Assembly: GCA_900545865.1 (NCBI GenBank)
Contig: URAN01000019.1
Span: 1 to 46,821 of the forward strand
DNA: 46,821 bases
Reading direction: 5' to 3'
Source of the DNA: an uncultured Eubacteriales bacterium
GTDB lineage: Bacteria; Bacillota; Clostridia; Monoglobales; Monoglobaceae
Made by a program: the position numbers and the translations under genes. The notes under the pieces were generated by a model. The model was given only the letters and a program-made list of their open reading frames with translations. It was not told the origin of the DNA and did not search any database. Every line of letters begins with the position of its first letter. The first letter of the stretch is position 1. Positions 16,205 to 24,749 of the stretch are shown here, piece after piece.

Positions 16205-16247
16205 ATTATAACACCACTTGACATATTTGTCAAGTATAATATATAAT
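16205..16247. promoter_or_regulatory. Divergent overlapping promoters with a shared palindromic operator
   Basis: Minus strand: TTGACA (16228-16233), 17 bp, TATAAT (16205-16210), for the excisionase/integrase. Plus strand: TTGACA (16218-16223), 18 bp, TATAAT (16242-16247), for the 310-residue gene. Both -35 boxes lie within the palindrome ACTTGACatatttGTCAAGT (16216-16235). One regulator bound there would control both directions at once; the XRE protein of the element is the obvious candidate. Confidence 0.85.
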
Positions 16248-16289
16248 ATAATTATATGATTAGGTATTTGATAAAAGGAGCTGTATAGA

Positions 16290-17222
16290 ATGAATGTAAG
16301 CAAATACATTACAATAGATAAAAAACATATGTATTTACCTATAACAAACGAGGAATTTGAAATAGGCACTCTCTTGCTTGATTTTTTGGAATTAGATTTA
16401 AGCACATACCAAAAAGAAGTAGAAATAATTAAACAGCTTAAAGCTGAAAATATCAGAAAATGCCGACCGACAGGCAGAGGGTATAAAGGTTACAAAGGTA
16501 TTATTCTTCAAATTGATAACAATATGTCAGATGAGGAAAAGTATGTCCGAATGGCTTTATATGACGCTTTAAAAGCTACCGAACACCCATACGCATATGA
16601 GGTTGAATATTCCGCACTTCACGATATAGACTATATGAAATTGTTTGATATATTTGACCTTGTAAAGCTTCAAAAAGAATATAGGGCGGCGGTTAATGCC
16701 TGTTTGTTAAAGCAGAACGAAAATGAGAAGTTTAACCCATTGGAAAGGTATCTTAATTATTCCCACGAATTAAACGGCAAGGCAGAAATTGTATATACGG
16801 TATCTAAAGATTTAACGCTGTGTGAGGAATATATTGCTTCTGATATATCATCGTTATTGTACCTTGAATTTATGAAAATGTTGCAATACAATATATTTGT
16901 GAGGAAATGTGAAAACTGCGGTAGGCTGTTTGCGGTAAAGGGAAATTACAATAAAAAATACTGTGACCGTAAAATTTCGGGTACGTCTAAAACCTGTCAA
17001 GAAGTCGGAGCGGTAAACAGCTTTAAAAACAAAACTTTGAAAGACCCGATTATAGGCGAATACCAAAGGGCATATAAACGTCTTTACGCACGGAAAAGGA
17101 CAGGGAAAATTACAAAAGAGGAATTGGATATACAATTAAAAAAGGCTACCGCATTACGTGATGAAGCCGTAAAGGGCAGTCTTTCAAAAGATGAATATTT
17201 AGAACAAATCATTAAAATTTAA
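16290..17222 (+). CDS. DUF6076-like protein with a C-terminal cysteine cluster
   Basis: A 310-residue soluble protein. About 200 residues are helical without a recognised fold. A zinc-finger-like cluster follows at about 207-240: CENCGRLFAVKGNYNKKYCDR, then a further Cys in SKTCQEVG, and a basic helical tail (KRLYARKRTGKITKEEL). This tail resembles CGNR/DUF6076 proteins common in clostridial mobile elements, whose role is unknown; nucleic-acid binding is an inference. ATG 16290 follows AAAGGAG. It is the only plus-strand gene of the element and its stop overlaps the XRE gene tail to tail by 4 bp. Confidence 0.75.
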   Translation: MNVSKYITIDKKHMYLPITNEEFEIGTLLLDFLELDLSTYQKEVEIIKQLKAENIRKCRPTGRGYKGYKGIILQIDNNMSDEEKYVRMALYDALKATEHPYAYEVEYSALHDIDYMKLFDIFDLVKLQKEYRAAVNACLLKQNENEKFNPLERYLNYSHELNGKAEIVYTVSKDLTLCEEYIASDISSLLYLEFMKMLQYNIFVRKCENCGRLFAVKGNYNKKYCDRKISGTSKTCQEVGAVNSFKNKTLKDPIIGEYQRAYKRLYARKRTGKITKEELDIQLKKATALRDEAVKGSLSKDEYLEQIIKI

Positions 17223-17629
17223 AGATATTTTAACGCTGTACGTACTATGTCTAAAACCGCTTCTTGTGTCTGGAGCGGTTTTCCTTTTATAAGCTGTTTA
17301 AAGTCTATAATAATCTGCTCTTCACTTGTGGGAACACTTTCGGAAAACAGGTAGTTCATATCTATGTCAAGCTCTGTAACAAGCTTTACAAGCGTTTGCA
17401 GGGAAAAACTCCGCTGATTGCGTTCTATATGCCCGATATAGGCAGGTGTAACGTCCACAAGCTCCGCTAATTCTTCTTGTGTCAAGCCTTGATTTAGGCG
17501 TGCTTCTCTGATTATATTTCCTATGCGGTCAAGCTTTAAATCAATTTCTTTTGTATGTGGTTTACGTTCTGTGATATGTGTGCGGTTTCTGCTGTCAATC
17601 TGTCCGCTTTTATGTTTTTTAATCTTCAT
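17219..17629 (-). CDS. XRE-family helix-turn-helix regulator
   Basis: A 136-residue regulator with a basic N terminus (MKIKKHKSGQIDSRNRTH), an XRE helix-turn-helix at about 35-90 (NQGLTQEELAELVDVTPAYIGHIERNQRSFS) and a helical C-terminal tail. It is probably the repressor that keeps the element quiescent. The start ATG 17629 has AAGGAG 12 nt upstream. It converges on the DUF6076-like gene, so transcription of one would interfere with the other. The binding site is inferred to be the palindrome at 16216-16235. Confidence 0.86.
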   Translation of the reverse strand: MKIKKHKSGQIDSRNRTHITERKPHTKEIDLKLDRIGNIIREARLNQGLTQEELAELVDVTPAYIGHIERNQRSFSLQTLVKLVTELDIDMNYLFSESVPTSEEQIIIDFKQLIKGKPLQTQEAVLDIVRTALKYL

Positions 17630-18349
17630 AATAAATACAACTCCTTGTACATATAGTTTATACTAAAAGAATTGTTTTATGAAGATATTACAAGTACAGA
17701 CCACTTTGTTTATCAGTACAGTTTATAAAGCAGATTTATATATTATACATTGTGAGAATGATATTATATACCGCTCTCACAAGTGGTCAAAAGAAGTATA
17801 ACAGCTTTTGCGGTTTTGTTTTATGGTATTTGTATTTTATGCTATATATGATATTACAAAAAGTATATATACTGTAATGTAGTCATTGGTTAGTGTATGC
17901 TGATTTAATTATACACGTGTGACAACCCACCTTTAAACGTGTATTAACAAGCGAAAACTTCCACGCTGACCGCTTACGTCTGAGGATAAAATTTCAAACA
18001 GGAGGTTATAAACTTTTATAAGGTAAATGTGTGCTATCTTAATTTTCCGCTCCGTAAATCAAAAACTTTTACCGTGTATTTTTATATTATTCTCTTTTAC
18101 AAGTCAAATTAAGGGCGGCAGAGAATATATATCTTTAACTATATAAGTGTCATAATACAAGTGAAAAAAAATTAACAAAAGGACGGTAAAATAAAAATGT
18201 CTTTAAGTAGTTACAGAAGCCATATTACCAATAGACTAATATACAAATTAAACTTATATACAATATATCTTACTTATGCCCTTTAACGGTCTGATACCTT
18301 TTATATTAAAATTTTATTTTTCGGAAAACAAGGACAGGGGTTAGGTATA
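17630..18349. other. Long AT-rich non-coding region of the integrative element
   Basis: About 700 bp without a convincing gene. It holds an 8-bp inverted repeat (ATACACGT at 17911-17918, ACGTGTAT at 17937-17944), an AGGAGG at about 18000 not followed by a frame at the proper distance, and a 39-codon open frame at 18027-18146 whose start is 21 nt from that site. It could contain an origin, transfer site or small RNA; none can be recognised. Confidence 0.5.
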
Positions 18350-18386
18350 GAAAAAGCATACCGAGGCGTTTAACCTTTGGTATGCT
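18350..18386 (-). terminator. Terminator after the cargo operon of the element
   Basis: AGCATACC (18355-18362) pairs with GGTATGCT (18379-18386), with an inner GAGG/CCTT stem. On the minus strand it is followed by TTTTTC, which gives a standard Rho-independent terminator 20 bp after the membrane protein gene. Confidence 0.88.
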
Positions 18387-18405
18387 CTAACCATATGTAT
18401 TTATT

Positions 18406-18924
18406 TTAGTATTCTATACTTTTTTTCTTATCTTTAATTTTGTTAATCAACAGCCAAACCGCACCTATAAATATAACCATTACGGCTATATAAAACAAAT
18501 AGTATGAAATTGAAAAATTATATTTATTCGTAAAAATTCCACGGTCTTGAAAATCCCAGTTAAGCAATGCAAAAGTTCCTACTGTCAATACATCAAACAC
18601 TATAACCGCTATCGGCTTTTTTAAGACCGAAAAAAGTATATTTAGCAATGAGAATATTCCTATCGTTACCATAGCTATAGGAACAAAATATTTATAAAAT
18701 ATATTTGCTCCGTGGTAATAAATGTTTGCCATATCAAAAAGAGAAAGGTTCATTGCTTCCCTGTTAGTCATATTGATTTTTTCATAAAAAGGCGTGTTGG
18801 GAGAAATGTTTAGAATTTTTGCATATTCTTCCGTTGCACTCACATAAGGTATGAACAACGATATTATAATTGTCGCTATGCCGACAAGCAGTATTAACAT
18901 TGGGATATTTAATTTTTTATTCAT
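18406..18924 (-). CDS. Four-helix membrane protein of unknown function (element cargo)
   Basis: 172 residues with four predicted membrane helices (about 9-30, 78-99, 104-125, 141-163) and an external loop of some 45 residues after the first. It ends with a Lys-rich cytoplasmic tail (KIKDKKKSIEY). No family is recognised. ATG 18924 follows GGAGG at 7 nt. It lies 14 bp after the lipoprotein gene and its ribosome site lies inside the end of that gene, so the two are co-expressed and may form a membrane complex. Confidence 0.65.
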   Translation of the reverse strand: MNKKLNIPMLILLVGIATIIISLFIPYVSATEEYAKILNISPNTPFYEKINMTNREAMNLSLFDMANIYYHGANIFYKYFVPIAMVTIGIFSLLNILFSVLKKPIAVIVFDVLTVGTFALLNWDFQDRGIFTNKYNFSISYYLFYIAVMVIFIGAVWLLINKIKDKKKSIEY

Positions 18925-18938
18925 TGTGTTTCCTCCGC

Positions 18939-20117
18939 TTACTCTGCAACCTCTGCAATTTTTTGTGTAATTCTTGCAAGGGTATTTATGTATTCTGTTA
19001 ATACTTCCGATGAAACATTATCATTTTTTAACTCGTCCTCGTATTCCTGTGCTTTGTTTGCCCATTCTGCGGTTTCTGACATGATTTTTGCATAGTCCGA
19101 TATTAAGCTTAAATCATCGGGGTTTTCCTTGCATTTTTTAGCAAGTTCTATATAACTGTTAGTCCAATTTTCATAATCTTTAAGAAATTGTCTCCACGCT
19201 TCCGTGTTAGCGGAAGAAGTTTGTGTTGCAGTTGTTTCTGTCGGCTGTGGTGTTTCCTTTTTATCGGGTGCATAAAGATTGCCGTCAAGTCTTTCATCGT
19301 CCGCATAATAATGTATAGACAGCTTATATCCCTCTGAATTTTTAGCATTATAATATGTTTCGCCATTTGACGGGTCAGAGGTAAAACCTTTCTCTTTGCA
19401 AGCTTGTACATATTCTTTAAATTGTTCTTTAGAAGCTCCGTATGATGTAAAGCCTAAGCTTGTACTGCTTTCCGAACAAGATACAGAGGGAACATTAGGT
19501 TGTGGTATGATAGTTGATAACTCACCCTCTGCCCATTTATATATTTCAATACCGTTTTCATCACCCCAACTATATTTTTGAGATTTAAAATCATAGTATA
19601 TATTGTATGCCTTATCATTATCAACATATACTATAGTTGCCATATCGGGTTGCATTACTTCGTATTGAGCCATACTTTCAACATTGATATATCCGTTTAT
19701 TTCACACGGTGACCCACCTACCGTTTCTTTTGGCTCTGCAAATTTGTGAGAATAACCAGAAATATATATATCTTTAATTTTGTCATCAGCTATGTTATGT
19801 TCTTCTTTGCAGGTGTCAAAAACTTTAAGTTCCTCATCGGTTATTCCGTCTTTTAAGGTAAACTTTATTTCCATATCACCAATAGTGTATTTTGTGTTAT
19901 TTGTGTAACTAAAAACAACTTCTCGTTCACCCTCGACAATTTCTTCTTCTACAGACCAGGCTATATCCTCAATCTTAATCGGTATTTTCTTTGATTTTGT
20001 GCCGTCAGATGAGTTATTGCCATTATTACACCCTGTCAACATTGCCATTGAAATAAGTGCTGTTATCCCTATGCTAAGTACCTTGTGCCATTTCTTTAAG
20101 TTTAGTTTGTTTTTCAT
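18939..20117 (-). CDS. DUF6591-like lipoprotein (element cargo)
   Basis: About 392 residues. The signal peptide ends in LTGC, the lipidated Cys. A beta-rich region (about 45-200) contains a bacterial FxLyD-like part (VFSYTNNTKYTIGDMEIKFTL). It is followed by a segment with CSESSTSLGFTSYGASKEQF, a Thr-rich linker (PQPTETTATQTSS) and a helical C-terminal domain resembling DUF6591 (WRQFLKDYENWTNSYIELAKK). ATG 20117 has GGAGGG 7 nt upstream; an upstream TTG is too near that site. It is exported and membrane-anchored. It is the main cargo of the element and has its own strong promoter. Function unknown. Confidence 0.75.
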   Translation of the reverse strand: MKNKLNLKKWHKVLSIGITALISMAMLTGCNNGNNSSDGTKSKKIPIKIEDIAWSVEEEIVEGEREVVFSYTNNTKYTIGDMEIKFTLKDGITDEELKVFDTCKEEHNIADDKIKDIYISGYSHKFAEPKETVGGSPCEINGYINVESMAQYEVMQPDMATIVYVDNDKAYNIYYDFKSQKYSWGDENGIEIYKWAEGELSTIIPQPNVPSVSCSESSTSLGFTSYGASKEQFKEYVQACKEKGFTSDPSNGETYYNAKNSEGYKLSIHYYADDERLDGNLYAPDKKETPQPTETTATQTSSANTEAWRQFLKDYENWTNSYIELAKKCKENPDDLSLISDYAKIMSETAEWANKAQEYEDELKNDNVSSEVLTEYINTLARITQKIAEVAE

Positions 20118-20151
20118 ATCCAAACCCTCCGTATATTTAATATATACATAC

Positions 20152-20206
20152 AGTATATATTAAATCAGTCTAAATGTCAAGTAAAACTATACTTTCGGTA
20201 TAGTTT
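20152..20206 (-). promoter_or_regulatory. Promoter and inverted repeat upstream of the cargo lipoprotein
   Basis: Minus strand TTGACA (20175-20180), 17 bp, TATACT (20152-20157), about 35 bp before the lipoprotein start. Directly upstream is a perfect 9-bp inverted repeat (20184-20192 and 20198-20206, arm AAACTATAC, 5-nt loop) in the place of an activator or repressor site. The cargo therefore appears to be transcribed independently of integrase. Confidence 0.72.
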
Positions 20207-20245
20207 CCGCTATGAAATACGTTGCAAAACAGGGAATATTTTATC

Positions 20246-20267
20246 TTGACCACAATTTTGACCACAA
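20246..20267 (+). repeat. Right attachment repeat (attR)
   Basis: 22 bp identical to 14378-14399. After it the composition changes, and the neighbouring chromosomal genes resume within 500 bp. Confidence 0.85.
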
Positions 20268-20407
20268 TAGATTTAAAAATTATATTTAGAAAATATTGAT
20301 TGTTATTTACAATACGACTACGAAAACACAAGTATTTATGCCATATTTACGATACAAAATTTTTGATGATAAATTAGGTCTTATAACAAATCGGAATAAG
20401 GTTACTA

Positions 20408-20614
20408 TTAACTGCTGTTAAGCTCTGTATAATTTTCTTTTTCAGCCTTATTTAAACTCTCAGTATCATTATTATCAGTATCGTTATATTCAGGTTTATT
20501 ATCAGTCTTATTTGGTTTTAATTTTGAAATATCCTGACATTTATTTTTTAAATCTCCCGACCTTTCAGCCGTAAAAGTCCTGTCCTTTAAATTTTCAATG
20601 TCCGAAGATAAAAT
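20408..20614 (-). pseudogene. Open stretch without start, possible gene remnant
   Basis: A 68-codon minus-strand frame between two stops with no credible start codon. Its product would be hydrophilic and rich in Asp, Asn, Lys and Glu (for example NDTDNNDTESLNKAEKENYTE). It lies between the right attachment repeat and the zinc-ribbon membrane gene. It could be the tail of a gene damaged by deletion, or chance. The rest of 20268-20725 shows nothing recognisable. Confidence 0.3.
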
Positions 20615-20725
20615 TTACCGGAATATGCCGGATTAAATAACAGCATAATCCGAACTTTAGATTTCTTTTTCTGCGTTAATATCTTTCGATATAACTTTAC
20701 ATCTCCTTTCTTTTGGGTTTTACAT

Positions 20726-21301
20726 TTATTCGGTATTGCGACTTGAGATTGCATTTCCGCAATACTCGCATTTGCCTGAGCTTCCGGCGCGGATCCTTGT
20801 TGTTCCGTTGCATTTTTCGCATACAACGTTGACAAAGCTTGTTTTGCTGTTTGCTCTGCCCGAGAGAAGCACGCATGGCAATCCCTGCTTTTGCAGTGTA
20901 CAATCTCGAAAGACGCCCTTTCCGAAAAGCCATTCAAGCTCGGAAAGCGCCTTATAGGACGGTTTTCCCATCTGCTTTGAAATCTCCTCAATCGTAACGG
21001 TGCCGTCTTGGTCGCACATAAATATTGAATCGTAACGGCGTGCAAGATTCGCTCTTATTCCGTTTTTTATGCCGTTTAACAAAAGGAGTGCGGACGGAAC
21101 AAGCATGACTATATTGGTAATCAGGTTATCACGAAGTTTTTCGTTATACCCCGTAACCCCCGAAATAATTCCGAACAGAAAAACCGCTGTGAAGAATCCG
21201 CCTATAATCATTTGTATGTGCTTCTTTAATGTAAGTCTTGCGATTGCCGCCGCTGAAATATACGTTCCGCCGCCGGAGAATAATTTTGTATTCGTCTTCA
21301 T
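20726..21301 (-). CDS. Membrane protein with winged-helix-like and zinc-ribbon segments
   Basis: About 191 residues. Two membrane helices (about 29-51 and 62-80) are followed by a cytoplasmic helical domain (GTVTIEEISKQMGKPSYKAL, similar to small winged helices) and a C-terminal zinc ribbon CEKC-x11-CEYC. ATG 21301 is chosen because GGAGG lies 8 nt upstream; the GTG at 21307 would overlap that spacing. It is the last gene of the long leftward series and starts 3 bp from the stop of the TMEM43-like gene. Function unknown; the combination of membrane anchor and zinc ribbon matches the theme of the cluster. Confidence 0.7.
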   Translation of the reverse strand: MKTNTKLFSGGGTYISAAAIARLTLKKHIQMIIGGFFTAVFLFGIISGVTGYNEKLRDNLITNIVMLVPSALLLLNGIKNGIRANLARRYDSIFMCDQDGTVTIEEISKQMGKPSYKALSELEWLFGKGVFRDCTLQKQGLPCVLLSGRANSKTSFVNVVCEKCNGTTRIRAGSSGKCEYCGNAISSRNTE

Positions 21302-21303
21302 TT

Positions 21304-22146
21304 TCACTGCCTCCGAAATATCATCATTCCCGCACCGATTACCGCAAGCAGTATACCGGCTATTATGCCGAAAATCGAGCCTCCGCGCACGCCTTTTTTG
21401 TTCTCCTCAGCAAATTCTTCCGCCGTCATAATTCCCTTAACGGTTGTAACCGCATCAATGTCATCGGCTTCTACCAGGTTACCCTCCTTTTGTACGCCGA
21501 CAATCGTATATTCGAGCGGATCGTCGGATGAAACGATACCGTAGGATACTTTTTGAGATCCGTCTCCCGTCGACGAGTACGTACCTGTTGATTTTTTCGG
21601 CAGCCAATTTTCTTTTGAAACGCAGTAGCTGCTTTCTCTTCCGCCCGAAAGCACCTTCCAGCCCGCATTGAGGCTCTTCTCGTCATATTGCTTAAATTCC
21701 GTGTTTCTTATAAGAGGATTGAGCAGTTTGCTCTCCACCTTAAACTCACCGAGCAGGGTAGGAGCGGCGAGCATGGTTGTTGTAAGTATTTCGGCATTTA
21801 TTCCGAAATTTGCCTTTTCACTGTAGTCGGTATTCTCCGGATGCCAATCCCACACTTTTTCATCACCGCTGCCGGTATCCTGTTTATAAGTCCAAACAGT
21901 TCTTTTCGCCGTTACTCCGGGAAGCTTAACACCCGTTATGGGATCCTGAAGCTGTTCTGCCGGTTTAAGAGTTCCTGAGACAACCACAAGTTTCCCTTCG
22001 TTTTCGGGGGTAAGCTTGCCGTCCTTAATCGTTGCCGCAGCTCTGATTTTCTCGTAACTCTGCGGTGCTGACACAAGAGCTTTTACAGCAAGCGAAGCAA
22101 AGAATATGCCTCCTATAATCAGTATAACGCCGATTATTTTTTTCAT
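21304..22146 (-). CDS. TMEM43 (LUMA)-like membrane protein
   Basis: About 280 residues with an N-terminal membrane helix (IIGVILIIGGIFFASLAVKAL), a long beta-rich external or lumenal domain (about 30-250) and a C-terminal helix (GGSIFGIIAGILLAVIGAGMMIF) ending in RRQ. Features such as LVVVSGTLKPAEQLQDP and VWTYKQD followed by W-x-W-HPENTDYSEKANFG fit the TMEM43 family, a membrane family best known from eukaryotic nuclear envelope and ER. ATG 22146 has GGAGG 7 nt upstream. Bacterial members are often found with SPFH proteins, as here. The role is not established. Confidence 0.75.
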   Translation of the reverse strand: MKKIIGVILIIGGIFFASLAVKALVSAPQSYEKIRAAATIKDGKLTPENEGKLVVVSGTLKPAEQLQDPITGVKLPGVTAKRTVWTYKQDTGSGDEKVWDWHPENTDYSEKANFGINAEILTTTMLAAPTLLGEFKVESKLLNPLIRNTEFKQYDEKSLNAGWKVLSGGRESSYCVSKENWLPKKSTGTYSSTGDGSQKVSYGIVSSDDPLEYTIVGVQKEGNLVEADDIDAVTTVKGIMTAEEFAEENKKGVRGGSIFGIIAGILLAVIGAGMMIFRRQ

Positions 22147-22167
22147 AGTCATTCCTCCATTCTGTGG

Positions 22168-23340
22168 CTATTCAAGCTTTTTTGCCTGATTTTGATACTC
22201 GTCCTGTATAAATTTTGAATTCTTATCGGTAAGAGCATTTACAACCTCGCCAAACGCCTCAAACTGCTCTTTTGTGCAATGCACCGCAACGGGTTTGCAG
22301 GCATATCCACGCGTCATACGTCCTAAATTTTCGTTTTTTACAAGTCCGAGCATGACTTCATAAAGCTCATCTGTATTGAAATAGGTTGCTTTTTCCTTCC
22401 ATGCGGCATAGTTCTTCTCGGATTTGTTTGTAAAGCTTGTCACAGCTGCCCATGCGGGAACTTTGTCACTGCCCGGTGTGGTTTTAAAGTAGTCTATCGT
22501 AGCCCTGTATGCCGCTTCGCTTGTATTTTCGTGCGACGGATAATCGTACCACAGCCAAACAAGTCCTCTTACGCCGCTTGAATGAAGGTCTGCGTCAGCC
22601 TCGTTTTTCAGCATTTCAGAGATAGGCGCAACCACTCTGTCATCACCGAGGAGACCGGCATACTCATACGCTGCTTTCCGAACATCGTTATCCGAATCCT
22701 TCATCAGCTTGATTTCCGCATCAACCGCACCATCAAGAGTTTTGTTCCATGTACTTCCGAGAGCAACCGCCGCCTGCCTTCTTACAACTGCGTTTTCATT
22801 CTTTGCCGCATCAAGCAGAAATTTGCCGATTTCTGCATCCTTGCCGCCTTCATTGCCAAGAGCTTTTACCGCACATTTAATAACATAAGGCTCTTTTTCG
22901 GTTTTCAGAATCTCCTTTGCCGCCGCTTTATGCGAATCACTTGCCCCGAAAAATGTGGCAATGTTTGAAAAAGCATAGCCTCTTACCTGCGGCGAATCGC
23001 TTTTCAGAAGCGGCTCAACAAATTCCTTTGCCCCGGGGAGTGTTGCCTTGTTGTCCTTAAGCTTTTTGATTGCTTTATCTGTTATATTTTCATCAAGCTC
23101 AAGCTTATCGTTGATTGTTGTATATGAATATGTGGAAGCAAGATTTACAAATTCGTCCAAGGTTATATTCTTTTCATCTTTGATAAACTCTTTTATCAGA
23201 TCGTCCTCTGTCATATTTGCGTAGTCAATCTTTTTAGCTCCCCCGGCTTGTTGTCCGCCGTTCCCGGTCTTGTCTCCTCCGCACGATGCAAGTGTGAATA
23301 TCATTCCGATTGTCAAAATCATTGCTAATAACTTTTTCAT
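22168..23340 (-). CDS. HEAT-repeat lipoprotein
   Basis: 390 residues with a signal peptide ending in the lipobox LASC (Cys 20) and a Gly/Gln-rich linker. Helical repeats of HEAT/PBS type run from about 100 to 290 (PQVRGYAFSNIATFF, NAVVRRQAAVALGS, NDVRKAAYEYAGLLGDDRVV). Such solenoids are protein-binding scaffolds. The C-terminal 100 residues are helical and not recognised. It lies on the outer face of the membrane, between the SPFH and TMEM43-like genes (gaps 21 and 15 bp), so it may tether or bridge a partner of these. Confidence 0.78.
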   Translation of the reverse strand: MKKLLAMILTIGMIFTLASCGGDKTGNGGQQAGGAKKIDYANMTEDDLIKEFIKDEKNITLDEFVNLASTYSYTTINDKLELDENITDKAIKKLKDNKATLPGAKEFVEPLLKSDSPQVRGYAFSNIATFFGASDSHKAAAKEILKTEKEPYVIKCAVKALGNEGGKDAEIGKFLLDAAKNENAVVRRQAAVALGSTWNKTLDGAVDAEIKLMKDSDNDVRKAAYEYAGLLGDDRVVAPISEMLKNEADADLHSSGVRGLVWLWYDYPSHENTSEAAYRATIDYFKTTPGSDKVPAWAAVTSFTNKSEKNYAAWKEKATYFNTDELYEVMLGLVKNENLGRMTRGYACKPVAVHCTKEQFEAFGEVVNALTDKNSKFIQDEYQNQAKKLE

Positions 23341-23361
23341 AATATTGAATTCCTCCGTTTT

Positions 23362-24666
23362 TTATTGTTTATCATTATCATCAAATATGTCACCGCATTC
23401 AGGGCAGAATTTCGGCGGATTTTTAGGATCTTCCGGTTCCCAGCCGCACTTATCACATTTATAAAGCGGTGCGCCCGCAGGTTTCGGATTCCCGCAGTTT
23501 TGGCAGAATTTGCCCTTGTTTACCGTGCCACACGAACACGTCCAGCCGTCGGGCGATGCCTGCGGCTTTCCGCAATTCATGCAAAATTTGCCCGAATTTC
23601 CGGTCTGACCGCATTCACAGCTCCAGCCTGCCGTTTGAGGCTGCTGTTGCTGCTGACCCATCGCAAAAAGATTGCCTGCATTCATGCCGCCTGCGCTCTG
23701 CGCCATACTCATCCCGAAAAATCCGCCCATTGCACCCATTCCGCCTTCGTTTGCCGCAGCTGTTCTCATAGCGTCTGTCTGTCCGCCGACAATGCGCGCC
23801 GCCGCAATATTCGGGTTGGTTGTCATAATGTTTTCCTCCCACTCGGTAATTTTCTTTCTCTGATCCTCGGGGATAGATACACCGTTAATGCTTACGGTGA
23901 AAAGCTCGATTCCGCGCTTTTCCTTCCACTCGGCTTTAAGCTCCTCGGAAAGAGCCTTTGTAACCTCTTTTGTATGCGCCGGTATTTCGTAATACATTAT
24001 TTTCATTGCCGAAATCTGCGCAAATGCCGGCCTGAGAGCATCCAGAAGCTCACTCTTTAACATTTCGTCGATTTCCGAGCGGCTGTATACATATTCGACA
24101 TTACCGCTTACGTTCGTATAAAACATAACGGGATCGGCTATTTTATAGGAATACACGCCGTTACACCTTAAATCCACCGACAGCTTATAGTTCATAGACT
24201 CATCTATCGTTACCCTAAAAGGTACAGGTGAAGAAGTTCCGAATTTATTTCCGGTTATTTCCTTTGTGTTAAAATAATAAACCCTCTGATCCTTACCGGG
24301 TTCGCCGCCGAAAGTAAAACGCTTGCCTACCTGCGCAAAGCTTTGCTTAATGCTTTCGCCTAAGCTTCCACAGAAAATACTCGGTTCGGTGGAATTATCG
24401 TAGACAAATTCTCCTGCCTCGGCGCAAAATTCAACAATTTTGCCCGATTCCACGATAATCATGCTCTGCCCCTCATTTATTGAAATGATTGAACCGTTTG
24501 AAATAATGTTGTCGTCTCCCTTTTTGTTGGAGCTTCTTTTTCCCGCTCGTTTTTCGCCTTTTGCCACAAGTGTGTCGGCGTCCAAGCTTTCGCAGTAAAA
24601 AAATTCTCTCCACTGATCAGCTAAAACGCCGCCGAGCGCACCTGCCCCTGCTTTTAAAAGTCCCAT
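23362..24666 (-). CDS. YdjI-like SPFH-domain protein with three C-terminal zinc ribbons
   Basis: 434 residues. The N terminus (GAGALGGVLADQWREFFYCESLDADTLVAKG) and the SPFH/band-7 region (about 50-290, with TVSINGVSIPEDQRKKITEWE) match the YdjI/virion-core-like group. A Gly/Met/Gln-rich linker follows (about 305-345). Then come three zinc ribbons: CECG-x8-CMNCG, CSCG-x6-CQNCG and CDKCGW-x12-CPECG. B. subtilis YdjI lies next to YdjG and YdjH, and homologues of both are in this cluster. SPFH proteins form membrane-associated rings and microdomains. Three ribbons is more than usual for the family. Confidence 0.85.
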   Translation of the reverse strand: MGLLKAGAGALGGVLADQWREFFYCESLDADTLVAKGEKRAGKRSSNKKGDDNIISNGSIISINEGQSMIIVESGKIVEFCAEAGEFVYDNSTEPSIFCGSLGESIKQSFAQVGKRFTFGGEPGKDQRVYYFNTKEITGNKFGTSSPVPFRVTIDESMNYKLSVDLRCNGVYSYKIADPVMFYTNVSGNVEYVYSRSEIDEMLKSELLDALRPAFAQISAMKIMYYEIPAHTKEVTKALSEELKAEWKEKRGIELFTVSINGVSIPEDQRKKITEWEENIMTTNPNIAAARIVGGQTDAMRTAAANEGGMGAMGGFFGMSMAQSAGGMNAGNLFAMGQQQQQPQTAGWSCECGQTGNSGKFCMNCGKPQASPDGWTCSCGTVNKGKFCQNCGNPKPAGAPLYKCDKCGWEPEDPKNPPKFCPECGDIFDDNDKQ

Positions 24667-24749
24667 AGTTCTGTTCTCCTCTCAATTATTTTATTTTTTA
24701 TACTCTGTTATATCCCATATATCGGGTGTACATATCAGCCTCACCTTAA

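Larger units (their letters stand above)
14378..20267. mobile_element. Small integrative element with tyrosine integrase
   Basis: A 5.9-kb AT-rich insert between identical 22-bp direct repeats (14378-14399 and 20246-20267). It carries, from the left, a small unknown gene, integrase, excisionase, a divergent DUF6076-like gene, an XRE regulator and a two-gene cargo (membrane protein, lipoprotein). There is no relaxase, coupling protein, replication initiator or phage structural gene, so it would need a helper to move between cells or is a reduced derivative. Integrase and excisionase sit at the left end, reading towards the left attachment repeat, as is usual. Confidence 0.85.

Noticed and set aside
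18027..18146. 39-codon frame in the integrative element after an AGGAGG
   Set aside because: The AGGAGG is 21 nt from the ATG, too far for initiation, and the product resembles no known peptide.
20587..21045. 152-codon minus-strand frame
   Set aside because: It is an out-of-frame overlap with the zinc-ribbon membrane gene (20726-21301), which has family features and a good start.
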